Source: Varroa destructor (taxonomy: Eukaryota; Arthropoda; Arachnida; Mesostigmata; Varroidae). From it: a stretch of 64,000 bases of DNA. Below the pieces are notes generated by a model that saw nothing but the letters and a program-made list of their open reading frames with translations, was not told the DNA's origin and did no database searches. The DNA lies in NCBI RefSeq assembly GCF_002443255.2, contig NW_019211455.1:34625472-34689471 (forward strand). Direction: 5' to 3'. Below are positions 1 to 12,500 of the stretch, in pieces. Numbering within the stretch: position 1 is the first letter of the stretch; every line of letters starts with the position of its first letter. The translations under genes and the position numbers were made by a program.

Positions 1-2489
1 GGCTCGCAGTGAACAGTTTCCATCACTTATTTTATAAACCGCGAACTGTATTCGCAAACGCTGTGAAGCTAAGTGCTTAAGACGTCTTTCTGGCCACTGA
101 AGCCTAATCATATACGTTAGCTAATACCTAACCACTTGACCACTAGGGTGAATAATAATTACAGTAAGCTGCTGACAGTCATGTTGTTTATAGCAATAAG
201 CCTGGAATTACGGACGAGATCGAGATACAAACGAGGGATACGGCAATAGGAGAGAACGGTGTTTGACACTGTAGTGCTACTATCCTACAACGAATCTTGC
301 AAAAGTTGCAACAAACCTTCCCGCTGCTACTGGGGTAATGCAAAAAGGCATGCAGGAATTATGATGTTCCGCTGGAACTCCATGGACGCAACCCGGAAGA
401 CACGGAAAAATATGATGCAAGAGAATAGGAAGCAGCAGCCAAATTGAGGCAGAAAAGATGAACTGATAAGAAGGAAGCAACTGCGAAAAAGGGCAAAAAA
501 CTAACAATTGAAAGTGATAGGTAATCGACCACAAGGTAACTGAGAAAGATCCAGAACAGCAAACACATTCACCCTAACGTGAAATAATTAGCCATTCTAA
601 AGTGATTACATGTCGGTTGCAATTGCAGTCGTTCCGCCCGTGTAACGCTAAATGAAAGGGTCAACAGAAAAGATTAATTAAAATTACTCTCATAAGTGAA
701 CAGAACGCTCCGTTAATAAGTGGAGAACCGGAATGTTTTTTCGTGGACCGTTAAGTCTCGGTATATTAACAAGGACAAAGAAAATTCGCTTGGGCTGATA
801 TTAATAAATTGGGCCAGGTTTACTCATGCTCCATAAACCCAAATTTCACGCGAGACATGTTTACAAGTTCTTTAGATGTCATTGTAAAATCTACTTGACA
901 CATGTCTATTTCCTATTTTATCGGGACCGTAGCAGTTGAAACCTAAAGTTCTAGAACTACGGGCAGAGGAGGGGAAAATGTATGGAAGCAAGTCACTGCA
1001 AAAGAGCCTAGTATTTGAAAATGTTGTTCTAGAACCGATCTTCCAAAATGCAAGGAGGGGAGTCTTATTTAGATCTTACCACTGTAAGCTCAAGTTTACC
1101 TAAAATAGTTACTGAGTGGCTGGTGCCTTCAAGTGGAGAAAATTTTAATGATCGAAATTGCGTAGTTTGTTTTAGAAAAAGAACTGCCATAGACAGAGTC
1201 CCACAGAAAATAATTTAGATTAACGAACAGAGAAGCCTTTAAGGAGGTGCGTATGATTTTTTCAACCTCTTTATATAAAGAGTTATGGCGCAATACGTAC
1301 TCACAGAAATGGAAAAGAACCACGGAGAAGCCTCCGTGAAGACCTCTTGTTGGCCGGTACCCTTGTTACATATTCCAAAAGCCGGTAAAGCTGAAATACC
1401 GATGGAATACAACCATTTCTGGTAATAAAAGAATATACCTATAGGCTTGCAAAAAGAGATACATTAATGATGCCCGTGTTTATAATGACGTATCAAAAAC
1501 GACAAGCCACTTTAAGACTTTCTATCGTTTACGGTAAGATGAAATTCTGAAGGCAGCTATTCTCAGCAAAATGACAGAAGATTTCGTAGTTGACATTCCT
1601 GAGTAGGAGGAAACCCATATTCAGCGCAAATGTTTCCTCATCATAAGGAATAAGGGGCATATGAATAGACAAACTCAATTTCGGAAGACACGCCACCTAT
1701 CGTAACCAACAGGGTAAAAAGTCCTGCCAGCCTGTGGGAAGAGTGCACGGCTCAAAAGCAATTGGCCCAGAAACAGTTTGGCTCGAATGTAGTTAAAAGA
1801 CTCGAACGAAATTGGAAAAGTACTTAAAGAAGGAAAGCTACTTACGCCAAAAAAAAGCGTAAGCGGTGGTGATACTGAATATCAACGTGGCGTTACCGTT
1901 TTTTATTAGGTACTCTAGATGTATTTTTTAAATTGGTACAAACTCCTCCGTTTAGTTTGAACAATTGCTAAAGGTTTTGAGGTAGTTATATTAGACAGCC
2001 TTTTAAAGTTCACCGAGGAGTTTGGTATACTTTCTAACCTAGATGCGTTTCTAATGATGTTCCCTGAAGAATAATCCTGGACATTAATTAGCAAAAAAAA
2101 ATCAATATATAACTGATTTGTATAATATCTTAATATCTACAAAACAGGAAGATCACGAATACGGGAACCTGCATGAATATCAAAGCAAGCACCCTACAAG
2201 AATCAATTCCCCATCCTCTTTTGTGAAACCTAGTGTACGACGATTTTTTTCATATTTAGCGCCTGCCAAGAAAAGTAAAAATGGTTGCGTGCGCGGAGGA
2301 CTCAGCCATCTAAGTTAGGTTTTCCCTGGAAACCGAGCTCTGGGCAAACAAGATTCTGCGTGCCGTTTCGTAGTGGATGTTGAAAACAGGCTTAGAGTTG
2401 GCCTTAGGGAAAATACTACTCATTAGAAATCAGTTCATCGAAATCGCTGAGTTAAAATTTTTCAATTTAAACTCATTATAGTTTATCAT
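1..2489. other. No gene recognised
   Basis: Both strands carry only short open stretches with frequent stops, and none shows a family motif I know. Part of 1.5-2.4 kb may be decayed upstream sequence of the R1-like fragment that follows, but I could not align it. Confidence 0.5.
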
Positions 2490-2767
2490 TTATAGTTGCA
2501 GCTAAAGCAATCAACATCGTGAATTTTTTAAAGAAGATCTTCCCAAACATCAAGTCCCAAAACTCGCATGCTGTGTTAGGCTGCTGCTGTGGAGCAGCAA
2601 AGAAGAGATCAAATACGGAGAAAAAGAGGGATATTCTTTGTAAGATTCAAAGAATGGCTACACTTCGCTTTATAGAAGCATATCGTAGAATCAGTACTGT
2701 TGCGGCGCTAGTACTAGGTGAGACACCACACAGGTATGTAAAAATACTGTTGAATAAAAGCGGCTAG
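2490..2767 (+). mobile_element. R1-like LINE fragment, RT thumb/C-terminal part
   Basis: The + strand frame reads AAKAINIVNFLKKIFPNI, then, after a degraded stretch, CKIQRMATLRFIEAYRRIS and TVAALVLGETP. This is the order seen in R1/Jockey-group reverse transcriptases after the catalytic palm: a segment ending LMPNIGG, a Q-R-AL-R-AYRTVS segment, and an A-AL-L-A-TPP segment. The same block occurs in the longer relic at 42.84-45.26 kb, where it reads QAYDTVSTAAALMMAKTPP. The domain is isolated, with no endonuclease or palm motif beside it, so this is a truncated dead copy. The assignment to a LINE is firm; the clade is an inference from the motif order. Confidence 0.7.
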
Positions 2768-4002
2768 TCAGTAGAAATGAAATAACCGGAAAGAGACATC
2801 ACTATAGAGTAAACCCCAACGGGTATCACAGGATGCACCAGAGGGTGACCCTGGGTGGGTCAGGAACCTTATCCTGGCAATAAAAAAGTGGCTGGACAAC
2901 TCAGAGCAAATAAATCAATCACTTTTCAACTTCAGTCATAACAAGACACAAAATTAGCTCTTTGGAATTGGCAAAGCTTTGTTAAAAATTTGCGTCCATC
3001 ATGAGCAGATGACGAGCCAGCGGATACCAGCCACAAATGCAGCAAGAAGGAAAGCTAAGACCCGGAAAACAGAGTACCTTTAGTAACTTTGAAAGAGAAT
3101 ACATTATGTTACGGACTAAAAAGTAAAATCACCGGCGACTGGAAAATTGGCCTAGGAATCGCAGCAAAATATGGAAAGTAAAAAAAGGAAGGACGCCTTG
3201 AACAAAGAAAAAACCAGATTTGGCGCAAACGTCGATCAGCCATTGGAAGGTGCCTGAGCACAAGCAATAAACAACGGAATAAATGATGACACAACAGAAA
3301 AAAGCATTGCGTTCAAGGCGCTCACCGTCCACCTCTTCACTTTCAATCATGAACCTATGCCGTCGTCAGCCCCTTCTTCACATTCGCATTGCGTGATAAA
3401 TGGGTCTTGCAATTGTGGTCCGTCGCATATAACCAAAGATGGCCAATCTAATATCTTCTGAACATAATCATCAGGTTGCCTTCCTAATTGGCAAGGCCAT
3501 GGTTTGGGACAGTTATGGGCCATACGATAGCTTCGGCCCCAATGTCATAAGTATTATTGTTCCAAAGTTGTTCGAAAGATTTCTGAAAGAGGTAACGTTC
3601 AGCTCATTGGGGCATTGTACCTGCAGCTGTCGAGCTTTTTTCTATCTATAAGAGAAGCTTTTTAATGAATCGACTAAACCTACCGTACGGTTTCGAGGTT
3701 TTTCAGTAGGACGTTAAGGAGGCATGCTTGACTGACAACTTCGCCAACTACCTCACTGAAGCTGTTTTCACAGGTTTTCAGACACTTGTGCGACGCTCCT
3801 GCGCGTATCGGGACGCCAAAAAACCAAGCGAAAGGAAGTCCGAATTTGGTGTCTGTGATAAGCCAGAAAAAACGTCCTTTGTCATCAACAAACTCGTTGA
3901 AAAATCTAATCATAAGCATGTAATTTCTGTCGAAGACGTTCCAACTTGTAATAAAGGACAATCCGTTGAAGATGCCTTGTTGTAATTGCTATTGGGCCAT
4001 TA
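2768..4002. other. No confident gene; possibly decayed LINE sequence
   Basis: Two + strand open stretches (3439-3651 and 3728-3985) precede the LINE endonuclease/RT relic and might be its decayed 5' part. I recognise no motif in either. The first contains GPYDSFGPNVISIIVPK and the second EKTSFVINKLVEKSNHKHV. Neither has a convincing start or splice context. Confidence 0.35.
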
Positions 4003-4845
4003 ATGGATAAACTGGAAACGCTGTCCTTCGTATCTCCCCTTTGGAAGTTGCATAATTCAAAGCATGCTTGCGGGGTACGGCTACTGAGTGGTCCATCCCA
4101 TTATACGGATTTTCTTAGAACGTCAGGAAGTTCCGTTATTGATATATTTGCGACGAAGGTAACCATGTATAGGGTAAAGTTGTAAGGTGAGAATGATCCA
4201 ATGTGAGAAGGCGCAAGCATTCGTGCTCATACACATAATGATAGACCTCACTGCCCCAGGTGCACCTCTGTGCACTGTCAAACGCGAAGCTCCTTTCGCG
4301 ATGCCTGATATAGACAAGTTTCTAAAACTCACCCATGAAGTTGTATGTGACGTTGTATATACCGAAACTTATGCGCAACATCTAGTTGAGAATCTCTAAC
4401 CTACAGTATAACCCTTTCACCTCTGAAAGCACAAATGAGGGCTTAATTAGACGTGCAGTCTTGCCCGGAGGGCCCAGATGGCCTTCAGGTTTATGGCAGA
4501 GGTACGGTTCGAACGAAACGGCGTGCAGAATTTTGATGGACGTCAAGAGAGCGGTGATCGCGTCACGCTATACACAGTGTCTGTCGACATCAAGACAGCC
4601 TTCGACTTAGACGGCTTAAAGCTATGCCTATGCTGGCTAATGTGGGTCTATGCACAGACAACTGGCCTTGCCCAGGGGAAAATCTACATCTATTCTTATC
4701 CTTTATTTTGTTAAAAGGCCTTTCTGACCAAATAAAAACCCCAAGGAAATTAGTATCTTGTATGCAGCTGACTTAGTAATACACAGGTCAAACAAGTTTT
4801 GAGTTCCAACGTAATAGCGAAATTCCAAAAACTAAGTGCAATGTC
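4003..4845 (+). mobile_element. Degenerate non-LTR retrotransposon, endonuclease end to RT
   Basis: The + strand carries in order SGSSVIDIFATK, like the SS-x-IDLF motif near the end of LINE AP-endonucleases; IDLTAPGAPLCTVKR and MPDIDKFLKLTHEVVCDVV, like the endonuclease-RT linker; the RT motif A equivalent VDIKTAFD at 4583-4606; the motif B equivalent TGLAQG at 4661-4678; and ISILYAADLVIHRS, whose core YAAD lies at 4761-4772. The second catalytic Asp of the usual YADD is Ala. The order is correct, but the spacing is too short and at least two frameshifts and several stops interrupt it, so internal deletions are likely. The copy cannot be active. CR1- or Jockey-like is plausible, but the clade is not decided. 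Confidence 0.75.
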
Positions 4846-5250
4846 GTTTGGGCTCTAAGATATGATTCTTGTCCGTCTTAGTGACATTATAATCTAGTTA
4901 CCGGATTAAGATCCCTGCAAGAAACATCTGCAAAATATACTGGCGTCAATTTTGCCGGTCTATGTTTGGAAGTAGAGAAATGTATGTTTGCTACCTGAGA
5001 AGCAGTGTATCGAATATGTTCGAATATATTATAATATTGATTGCTCAGGTGGGATGTCACTGCTCCGAAATCTGAATAACATCCCACTGGAGCATCTTAC
5101 TAATGTAGGTGGTTAAAAACTTTTCGTTATATTTATATGGACGACATTTAAAGGTTAAAGCCGACAGTGATGCATTAAAGTACCTGCAAGCCGAACCTCT
5201 TATACGACGCTGACTCGTTGGTTCTAACTCTACTCTAACCTAACCTAATT
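4846..5250. other. Spacer between LINE and gypsy relics
   Basis: No motif recognised. The last bases carry two copies of CCTAA next to the gypsy relic. Confidence 0.4.
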
Positions 5251-5585
5251 CTGCAGGAGTACGACTTCAAGATCGTTCAAAAAAATCACTGCCAACATGA
5301 ATGCGGATGCTTTCTCCCAGCTGACCTTATCCTTGAACAGGAGCAACAATGTTGAACTGGACAGGGTACGGAGAGCCAAAATAAAGAGCTCTTGATTGCG
5401 GTTAATACTCTGGAGGTTGAGAATGGAAGTTCGCATCACAGCATATGTATTTACGAATGGCTTAGTATACAAAATCGTCGAATGAGGAATACTGCTCCAT
5501 ATTCCCCTGCCACAGACATAGGAAGCCGTTATCGCGTGCCGTTATTTATAAATGAGGCCGGAAGGGATGGCGTGGTATGAGGTCT
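5251..5585 (+). mobile_element. Ty3/gypsy LTR-element relic, RNase H end
   Basis: From 5251 the + strand reads LQEYDFKIVQK, the conserved end of the Ty3/gypsy RNase H domain. After a frameshift it continues from 5297 as MNADAFSQLTLSL, the counterpart of the NADALSRL motif that joins RNase H to integrase. The following open frame (about 5392-5577) may be the degraded connection region and integrase zinc-binding start, but that part is not clear. I found no LTRs, primer-binding site, protease or integrase core. This is a short decayed fragment, and calling it an LTR retrotransposon of the gypsy group rests on the two linked motifs. Confidence 0.65.
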
Positions 5586-8500
5586 TCTAGCGGCAAAATC
5601 GAATCTCAGGCGACACGACAAGCTTGTGACCAAGCCTCTCATCGAGAAGAAAAAATAACATGACTCTCAAGCAGTAAAGCGGAAGTTCAGAGATATACCC
5701 CGACAGCGCAGCCAAATAAGAAAATAAGCACAACAAATATTAATATTAACATTCCTAGGTAAATGCAGCCCAGAGTTGTGTAAAAGGGGCTGCCTAAGGC
5801 TAGATAAATCACAGTAAACCAGTGGAAACTTTGTTGATACAATAAGTATGAATAGGTATTAGATTGAATATTCGGTGCGATTTGAGCAATTAGATGATGT
5901 ACGAACACCTCAGATGCAGCGTTGGTGTAAACAAACAGACGAATGACATCGAATAACTTCAAACAGTTCAAATACATCGAACAGTTACTGATTTTGATCT
6001 TTCAGTCGTACTAAAGCCCTACGCTTCTTTCATATATTTAAAGACTGGTTCTTCTTTAGCATTGTCACTGGCGATACCTTTTTCAAGGGGATTAACCTAA
6101 TTGTCTGAAGTTCCATGTCTTTAAAATCATATTTGAATTACAAAAATTAACATTCTCTATGGAATAAAATAATGAAGTAAAAATAACACTCTCTGTGAAA
6201 TTAAAAGACACACTTCTTTGGGAAAAAAACTATTTCTTTAATTGACTACATCTTACGCGCAGCTCTTCTTAGGGTCGAACTTTAGCGACCCAAAAGAAAT
6301 CGGTCTAGTTCGGCCACTAGAAGGGTCAATTTGGGTAGCAAAAACAGACTAGTGGATGTTGCTCTGCGTCCATTTCGTGGTTAATTAATTTATTTAATTT
6401 CTATGTTAATTTAGGCTAACGAAGACAATTGATCAAGTATATTAGAGATTATCCCTTGCAATTGCCTTGCCCCGCCTCACCGGTTATCTTTTCGCAGCTA
6501 CCTTTGTAGCCTGTTTTGTTCAGGTCAATCCTACATTTGTATTGATGTGGTGGTTCTTGGTACATTTGTACAACATGATTACGGCATCTTTAAAATTGAT
6601 TGATTGTGTATGCGTGAATAGATCGGCCGACTGTCAATGGACGTTTAGTAAATAGTACTTCTAGTAAATATTCGCTTAATAGGGTAGACTAAGCCATAGA
6701 TACTGTACCTGGAACGTCATTAAGGTTTGTTTTACAATTTATAATTTTTAAAAAAGTTTTTAGACATACTATATCAAACGAAAATTGCAAACGAAAAAGA
6801 AATGCCTAACCTAACCTTTTTTATAATAAATATTTACATACTCTTATAACTGAAGATACAATAAACATTTCGTAATGATTTTGTGTTTCGTTTAGCTTTA
6901 ATACGTTACCAAGGCTTACAGATTTGCTAATCTTTTTTTCGCTAATAAAAAGTTAAATATTAAGTGAACACAATGTGTCGGTTTGCATATTGATTTTGTC
7001 TGAACTTGATTTTCAAATTGATGATCTATCTGCGCAGGCAATGCTGGGAACCGTATCTGCAGTATTTAGTCAATTAGCTTAGGCTTGCATGCAAATCTTT
7101 AATATGAATTTTTACAAAAACATCAGTTCAGTTCGACCGCTTAAAAAAGTCGTTGTGAATCTGACGAATAGACGGAAGCAAAGTTAGGCAAATAGATAAA
7201 TACATGAAGACCCGGCAGACTTCTTCCCGCACCGCAAAATAAATATCATTAAACATAATTAAGCTGACTGGACGCATATTTCGCTGGTGACTTAACAGCG
7301 TACAATACTTGATAGTGCAGCCAACCTAACCTAAACTATAACATACAGCAGCAGTTAATTGCTGTTCACCTAATGAGTTTTGCTTGAGCGCTATTTCATG
7401 TGAGCGGATTTGATTCGTGGAAAATTTATTCAAACATGCCTTGCAGCCATTTGCTGCAGACCACTAACACCCGTTTTCAGATCTTTTTGAAATCCTTCGA
7501 TACCAGTTGCTCAATGCTGTTGAATCGACTTTTGCTTGGTTCAGCTAGTCTATTAATACTAGTTACCCCGGTGAAGTTTCCGCGCCTCACGTAAATCATT
7601 CTTCCATTAAAATGTTTCAACAGGTTTACTCTATCCAGAATTCCGCTGTCAGCTTACATCTAGTGGAAGCTAACGTTCGATAGTTTATCAACATTTTTAT
7701 AAACAAGCTGTTACAGTTCTTATGCGACCGCCCTACGTAAATTCAGCCAAGTGTTTGCTTAGCATGTCGTATTCTATTACGTTGTTCTAGTAGTGGTTGG
7801 ATATTCTCCTAGAATGGTGTTCCCTCTTTGCTGAAATGTTCTAATAGCTTTGTTAGTTTCATCTGTGTAATCTTACTACCTAAAGAAATCAGTAAACTTG
7901 CCCAATAGAGAAACGCAATAATGGGAGAATCGGAAGGATCAAATATATAAATTGTCCTGTCGAAGCCCAGCTTGCAAAAGTTCAAGGACAGCAAAACAAT
8001 CTGGGCATTGATAAGCTGTAAGCGCCGTTTAGATAACGGCTGTGCAGGGCACACGTAATAGGTTGATTTACTGTCTACCTTGAACAGAATTTGGAAAGGA
8101 GCACAACTTAGCACGCCGTTCCCCGTTACGCATTTATTGAGACATCAAGTGAGCACAGTTAGCTGTATAGAATAGTAGCTCTACAGATTCAGCCTTACGA
8201 CCGTCGCGCCTTGCTTCCAGTAGCACGAAACATCGATTAGCCGCGTTGCCTTGGATCGAGTAAAATCGCATAGCGCAGAAGGAATAGGAAATTGTGCCTC
8301 GTGCAGGAAAATAAGTATGTGTGGGAGTGGGATTTCATTGGAATGGAGTTTTTCCAAGGCGAACCTGTGCTGACCTTAAAAATCAGCTCAGCCTGTTTAC
8401 CCTAAAAGGCCGATCAGTGTCAGACTCCCTAAACTTTTAGTAATTATATATATCGATTATTTATTAGGCTTGCTGGCTCTTGCGGTTGTGCCTAAATTTA

Positions 8501-9382
8501 TGCGCAATACCGAGTGGTATCAGCATCCTATTTAAAGGAGAAAAGTATTAGCGGAATGTGGTAATTCCGAAGAAAAATAAAATTTCGTATTATACATAAA
8601 GCACGTGAAGCAATCTATATAATGCTGTCGTAGACAGTAATAGTTATCGAAAACATTGTCACGAAAACAACGTGACGATTGATATATTAGCTTCACGTAT
8701 AGGATTTGTACTTGAGTTTCATATAAGTAAATTTTTGGCAGTATTAAACATAATCCATTGAATATTTGTTTAATCGTATTAGCAGTTCTTTCTCCAGGAA
8801 GCATACGACGCTTCTTCAACCCTCTTTAATTGTCTATGAATGTTGTAACTATTCTATCTTAGAAAAGTGGTCGAAATATTGCATATTGTCCCGCGTTGGT
8901 GCCCAGATTCTATTTGCATGAGGTGTGCTCACATCTTGACTTTGTACACGATATGGGTGTGAGTCAAATAATATCCAATGACATTCTAAGCGTGACCTTG
9001 ATATCATTAAACTGAATGATGTCTAATAATTAAAGACCAGTAACGCGGAAACCCGTCGAGATTATTTTCAGATAAAGTTACCAATAGCCGCTTCTTAGTA
9101 AGCTTCCCTTGCTGTTAATGACTTACTCGCTATTTCGAAAAGTTAATTAAATTGTTGTATTTTGTATATCTATAGGAGTCATAAAACCTAGTCTTGTTTA
9201 TATTAGTAACGAACGTTGAATGACTTTTAGACTGAGAGCAAAATTCCACAAAATAATTGTTAAGCACCTAGTAAATTGAAATGCACAGGGAAGGAAGCTA
9301 AGGAGTTGGTTCGCATCAGATTACTAAATGATCTATATTACAGAAGGTTGTATTATTACATATTATTAATGTTATGTAACAG
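5586..9382. other. No gene recognised; upstream intron of the kinase-like gene likely
   Basis: The next exon begins in phase 0 after a splice acceptor, so at least one upstream exon must exist. I found none here. No signal peptide, Ig, fibronectin, cadherin or other ectodomain signature, and no clear membrane helix next to a donor, can be seen. An open minus-strand stretch at 7809-8114 is unrecognised. Two-copy CCTAA runs occur near 6805 and 7324. Confidence 0.45.
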
Positions 9383-9594
9383 GAAAGCGGCTATTTTGGA
9401 GTGAATGGCAAACTGCATCTGGAAGAAGGTGCTGACCTAAACGGATTCTACAGTCGCCTGTGCGATCTCTACTGGCAAATCCCGCGGCCCCAGCTCCACA
9501 TATCCGATATCGTGTTGGGTCAGGGCATGTTCGGGCTCGTGCGAGTGGGAAAGATTCTTCGGAATGGAGAGGAGATCTCCGCACAGATACAAAG
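9383..9594 (+). CDS. Kinase-like gene, exon with juxtamembrane segment and glycine-rich loop
   Basis: The acceptor is ...taacag before 9383 and the donor is aaag|gtagct at 9595. The exon is 212 bases, entering in phase 0 and leaving two bases of an Arg codon. In-frame stops flank both sides. It encodes the juxtamembrane sequence ending YWQIPRPQLHISDIVL and the nucleotide-binding loop GQGMFGLVRVG. After RNGEEISAQIQ the frame joins the next exon. The beta3 AxK position then falls on AQIQ or close by, with no lysine. Confidence 0.8.
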
Positions 9595-12500
9595 GTAGCT
9601 GTAAAAAAAGCTATAGTGAACACGTCTCGATAAGGATGAAACGGTCACCTCTTATTTTCGAATATTTATCTTAACTTTCGATTCGTAGGAATTTAAATTT
9701 TAGTTACCAAAGAAATCTTTATTAGGTTTTTGCAGCCGGAATTTCCCCGATTACACTCTTGAAAACCTTTTTCACATATACTGTGCGACCTGTTAAAATG
9801 AGTAACCGTCCTCCTCCAAAGAATTCTTTGCAGAAAATACGTAATGTCGTTATATACTTCCATTCGTTTTAGCACATTTAGATCGTGTGTATAGTTACAT
9901 AACGGAAGCTCACATTTCTCGCTAAACACCGCATTTAGCTAACTTATCGTAGATTAATTTTGACAATATTCTATGTAAGGTTCTTCTGTTGTTGACAGCA
10001 ATAGAGCAGTCCCCTTTAAAAAATAAGCCGAAAGCTGGAATGTTCAGTCGCTGTTTCTTAGACTCTACATTTCATAGATCTAGTTGTGCTCAAATATTGA
10101 ACATAAACTAAGTGTTACACTTGCAAAATTTGGTCGAAATTGTAAAGTCAATTGAAAAATTGTGTCAATTGAAATGTGATATTCACCATTGTACTTTACG
10201 AAAAGTGATTCTATATTCTTACAAACCTACAAAAATGTTGCAAAAACCTTATTTTGGCCCTTTCATAAGGAAAATTGGACCGCGTATGATCTGGATATGA
10301 AATTTACATATGAGACATTTTTGTTAGTTCTGAATTAACGAAAATGAGACTAATTTTTGTTCTTCCTCGTTTTTCTTGCTGACGCATCGTACTACAGTTT
10401 GAATGAGCATATAGTCTTATATAGTCTAGTATAACATCAGTGTGCGTGCTGTGGTTCCAGACAAAGAATGTCAATCTAGGTGCTCCCAGGATCACCCTCT
10501 ATTTGGCGTTCCAACTTTTCACAATCTGAATTAAACTCAGAAATGTTACTCTTAAATTTTTGTGCTTCCCTCCCTTAGTTCATCGCCAGGTGGTATCGCA
10601 ACCTGGCTCCACGCCAACTACAGCCAAGCTGTTTTCAACGCTGTCTCGTGCCGAGCGGGGTAGCCTGGTTAATAGCGCATGCTGTGCAGTGCGTCAGTCT
10701 AATGCTAGTGTGAATTTAATTCGCGCTAAGGGCAAAGTACTTTTCCGTATAAAAAATTCTTTTGTCTCTTATCCCACTTGGTATGATAGTGGCGGCGACC
10801 GTAACCGTATGCAAACTATGGTAATGGCGGTAGCTGTAACTATGACAACGGGCAACACATTTTGCATGTCTTTTTTTCCATAAGGGGTACAGGCATCGCA
10901 GTGCCATATCTCACGGACCGGTGATTCAACGTATCGGAGTAAAAACTGAGATTTAGTACGCCCACACGTTACCTAATAGCACACTGCGCCAATTTTGAAG
11001 TTTTCACTTACGACTTGTTTTTTATTTCCATCTACTTCCCCTAGGTTGTCAATAATGCACACTGTTCACCTTATTGCACTAAAAAAGTTGTAATGAGCAT
11101 CCTATCCTGTAGACTCCACCTCCGTGTTAATTCACCTAGATTTAGCGCTTGCAGGAATTCAAACATATATGTCCTTGTTCTTCATATTGTCATTGACAAA
11201 AAGGGATTAAGAGTTTTTTTAACATTTCTTTAACTCTAGTAAATTAGGGCACGACAGCAAAACTGAAAGCCTTTATCCACTTTCACAAGTTCGACGTATC
11301 TTATATAACTGCGATATGGTTGACTGATCACGCCGAACAATGCTCTACCTTTAATGATTATAACGCTTTGCATCAATGATGCCCCCACCAGTATGGCGAC
11401 AGGCAACTACCTGTCCATACATAAACGACTAGCCTCTTCTACCTTTTCCTCCATTGATAAAACTACACTTGCATTCAGCACTTATCCTGCACTTATTCTG
11501 TAATGCTGTCAAGACGCTTATACATCGTGTTGACACTAAATGTGTGTCTCCGTTTTTCTTCTGGGAGATCTTAATGTCAGGCTATGAATTTCAGATGATG
11601 ACATCCTAATGGACCATGTCCAAATGATACAGTAAGAGTTCTTTTAGTCGTTTTTCCTTTTATATCCCTACTGTTATCATTGACCGAGTGATTATCGACC
11701 CGCTTTAGTTTAAAGATCCTGTCCACTTTTTTGATCCCTTTTTGCATGAAAATATTTCTTGGAAAACCTATTTAAATCGTTTCTTCGTCAAATGTCTCCA
11801 TGTTGCCCCACTTTTTTGTACTTTAAACCCCCCTTAAACTGTTTTTCAAAATTACTAATCCTAGCTAACAAATTCCTATTTGTTCCTTTTATTTCCTCAT
11901 GATCGAAGGACCACAGCTGCGAAGTAAAGCAACCTTTTTTTCACCAAAAAATGCCCTAAGTTCAATTTCTGGAATTCCGTTTTTTGCTCTTGTTTTGCGA
12001 CCAATTTCATAAACGCCCATATTAAACCTCTGTTTCAAGTTTTATGTCCGGTATTGCCGTTAAGCATTCTACCAGAAGGCTCGTTCCTAGTATGAAATGA
12101 AGTGTACATAGCCCCGGGTTCGAACGTAGAGAACCCGTCCTACTTTCCCCTTAATTGTAATGTAGTTACCGCTTTTACTGCTGTTGCAATTATTTGTTTG
12201 TTTGAGCTACGTTTCTTTACATACTTTTGGTTAGGCTTCTGCCGCTTCACTGCTTAAATGAATGGGGCATATTATGATTTTATTATTATTATTATTTTGG
12301 ATAATGTTGTGCAAAATTTTTATCAGTTAAATTCCGTCAATTATGCAAGAAATAAGTTTTTTCGACGCTTGTTTGAAGTTTTGTTAAGCGATCTCTTTGA
12401 GGATTTGTTTTCATGTAGTACCATGAGCAACTATAAGCTCCATATAGAACTTTTTTCAGTACGTAAAAAGGTGGCAGAAGTTGTTGACCCTGACAAATAC

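Noticed and set aside
5233..7335. CCTAA pairs near 5233-5247, 6803-6816 and 7322-7334, resembling the arthropod telomere repeat TTAGG
   Set aside because: Each run has only about two units, too few for an interstitial telomere array in AT-rich DNA.
10650..10700. A-box-like GTAGCCTGGTTAATAGCGC
   Set aside because: No B box or foldable cloverleaf follows. The surrounding open frame is also unrecognised.
12117..12125. GGTTCGAAC, a B-box-like sequence
   Set aside because: The flanks do not form a T stem, and no D arm lies at the right distance upstream, so no tRNA or SINE call was made.
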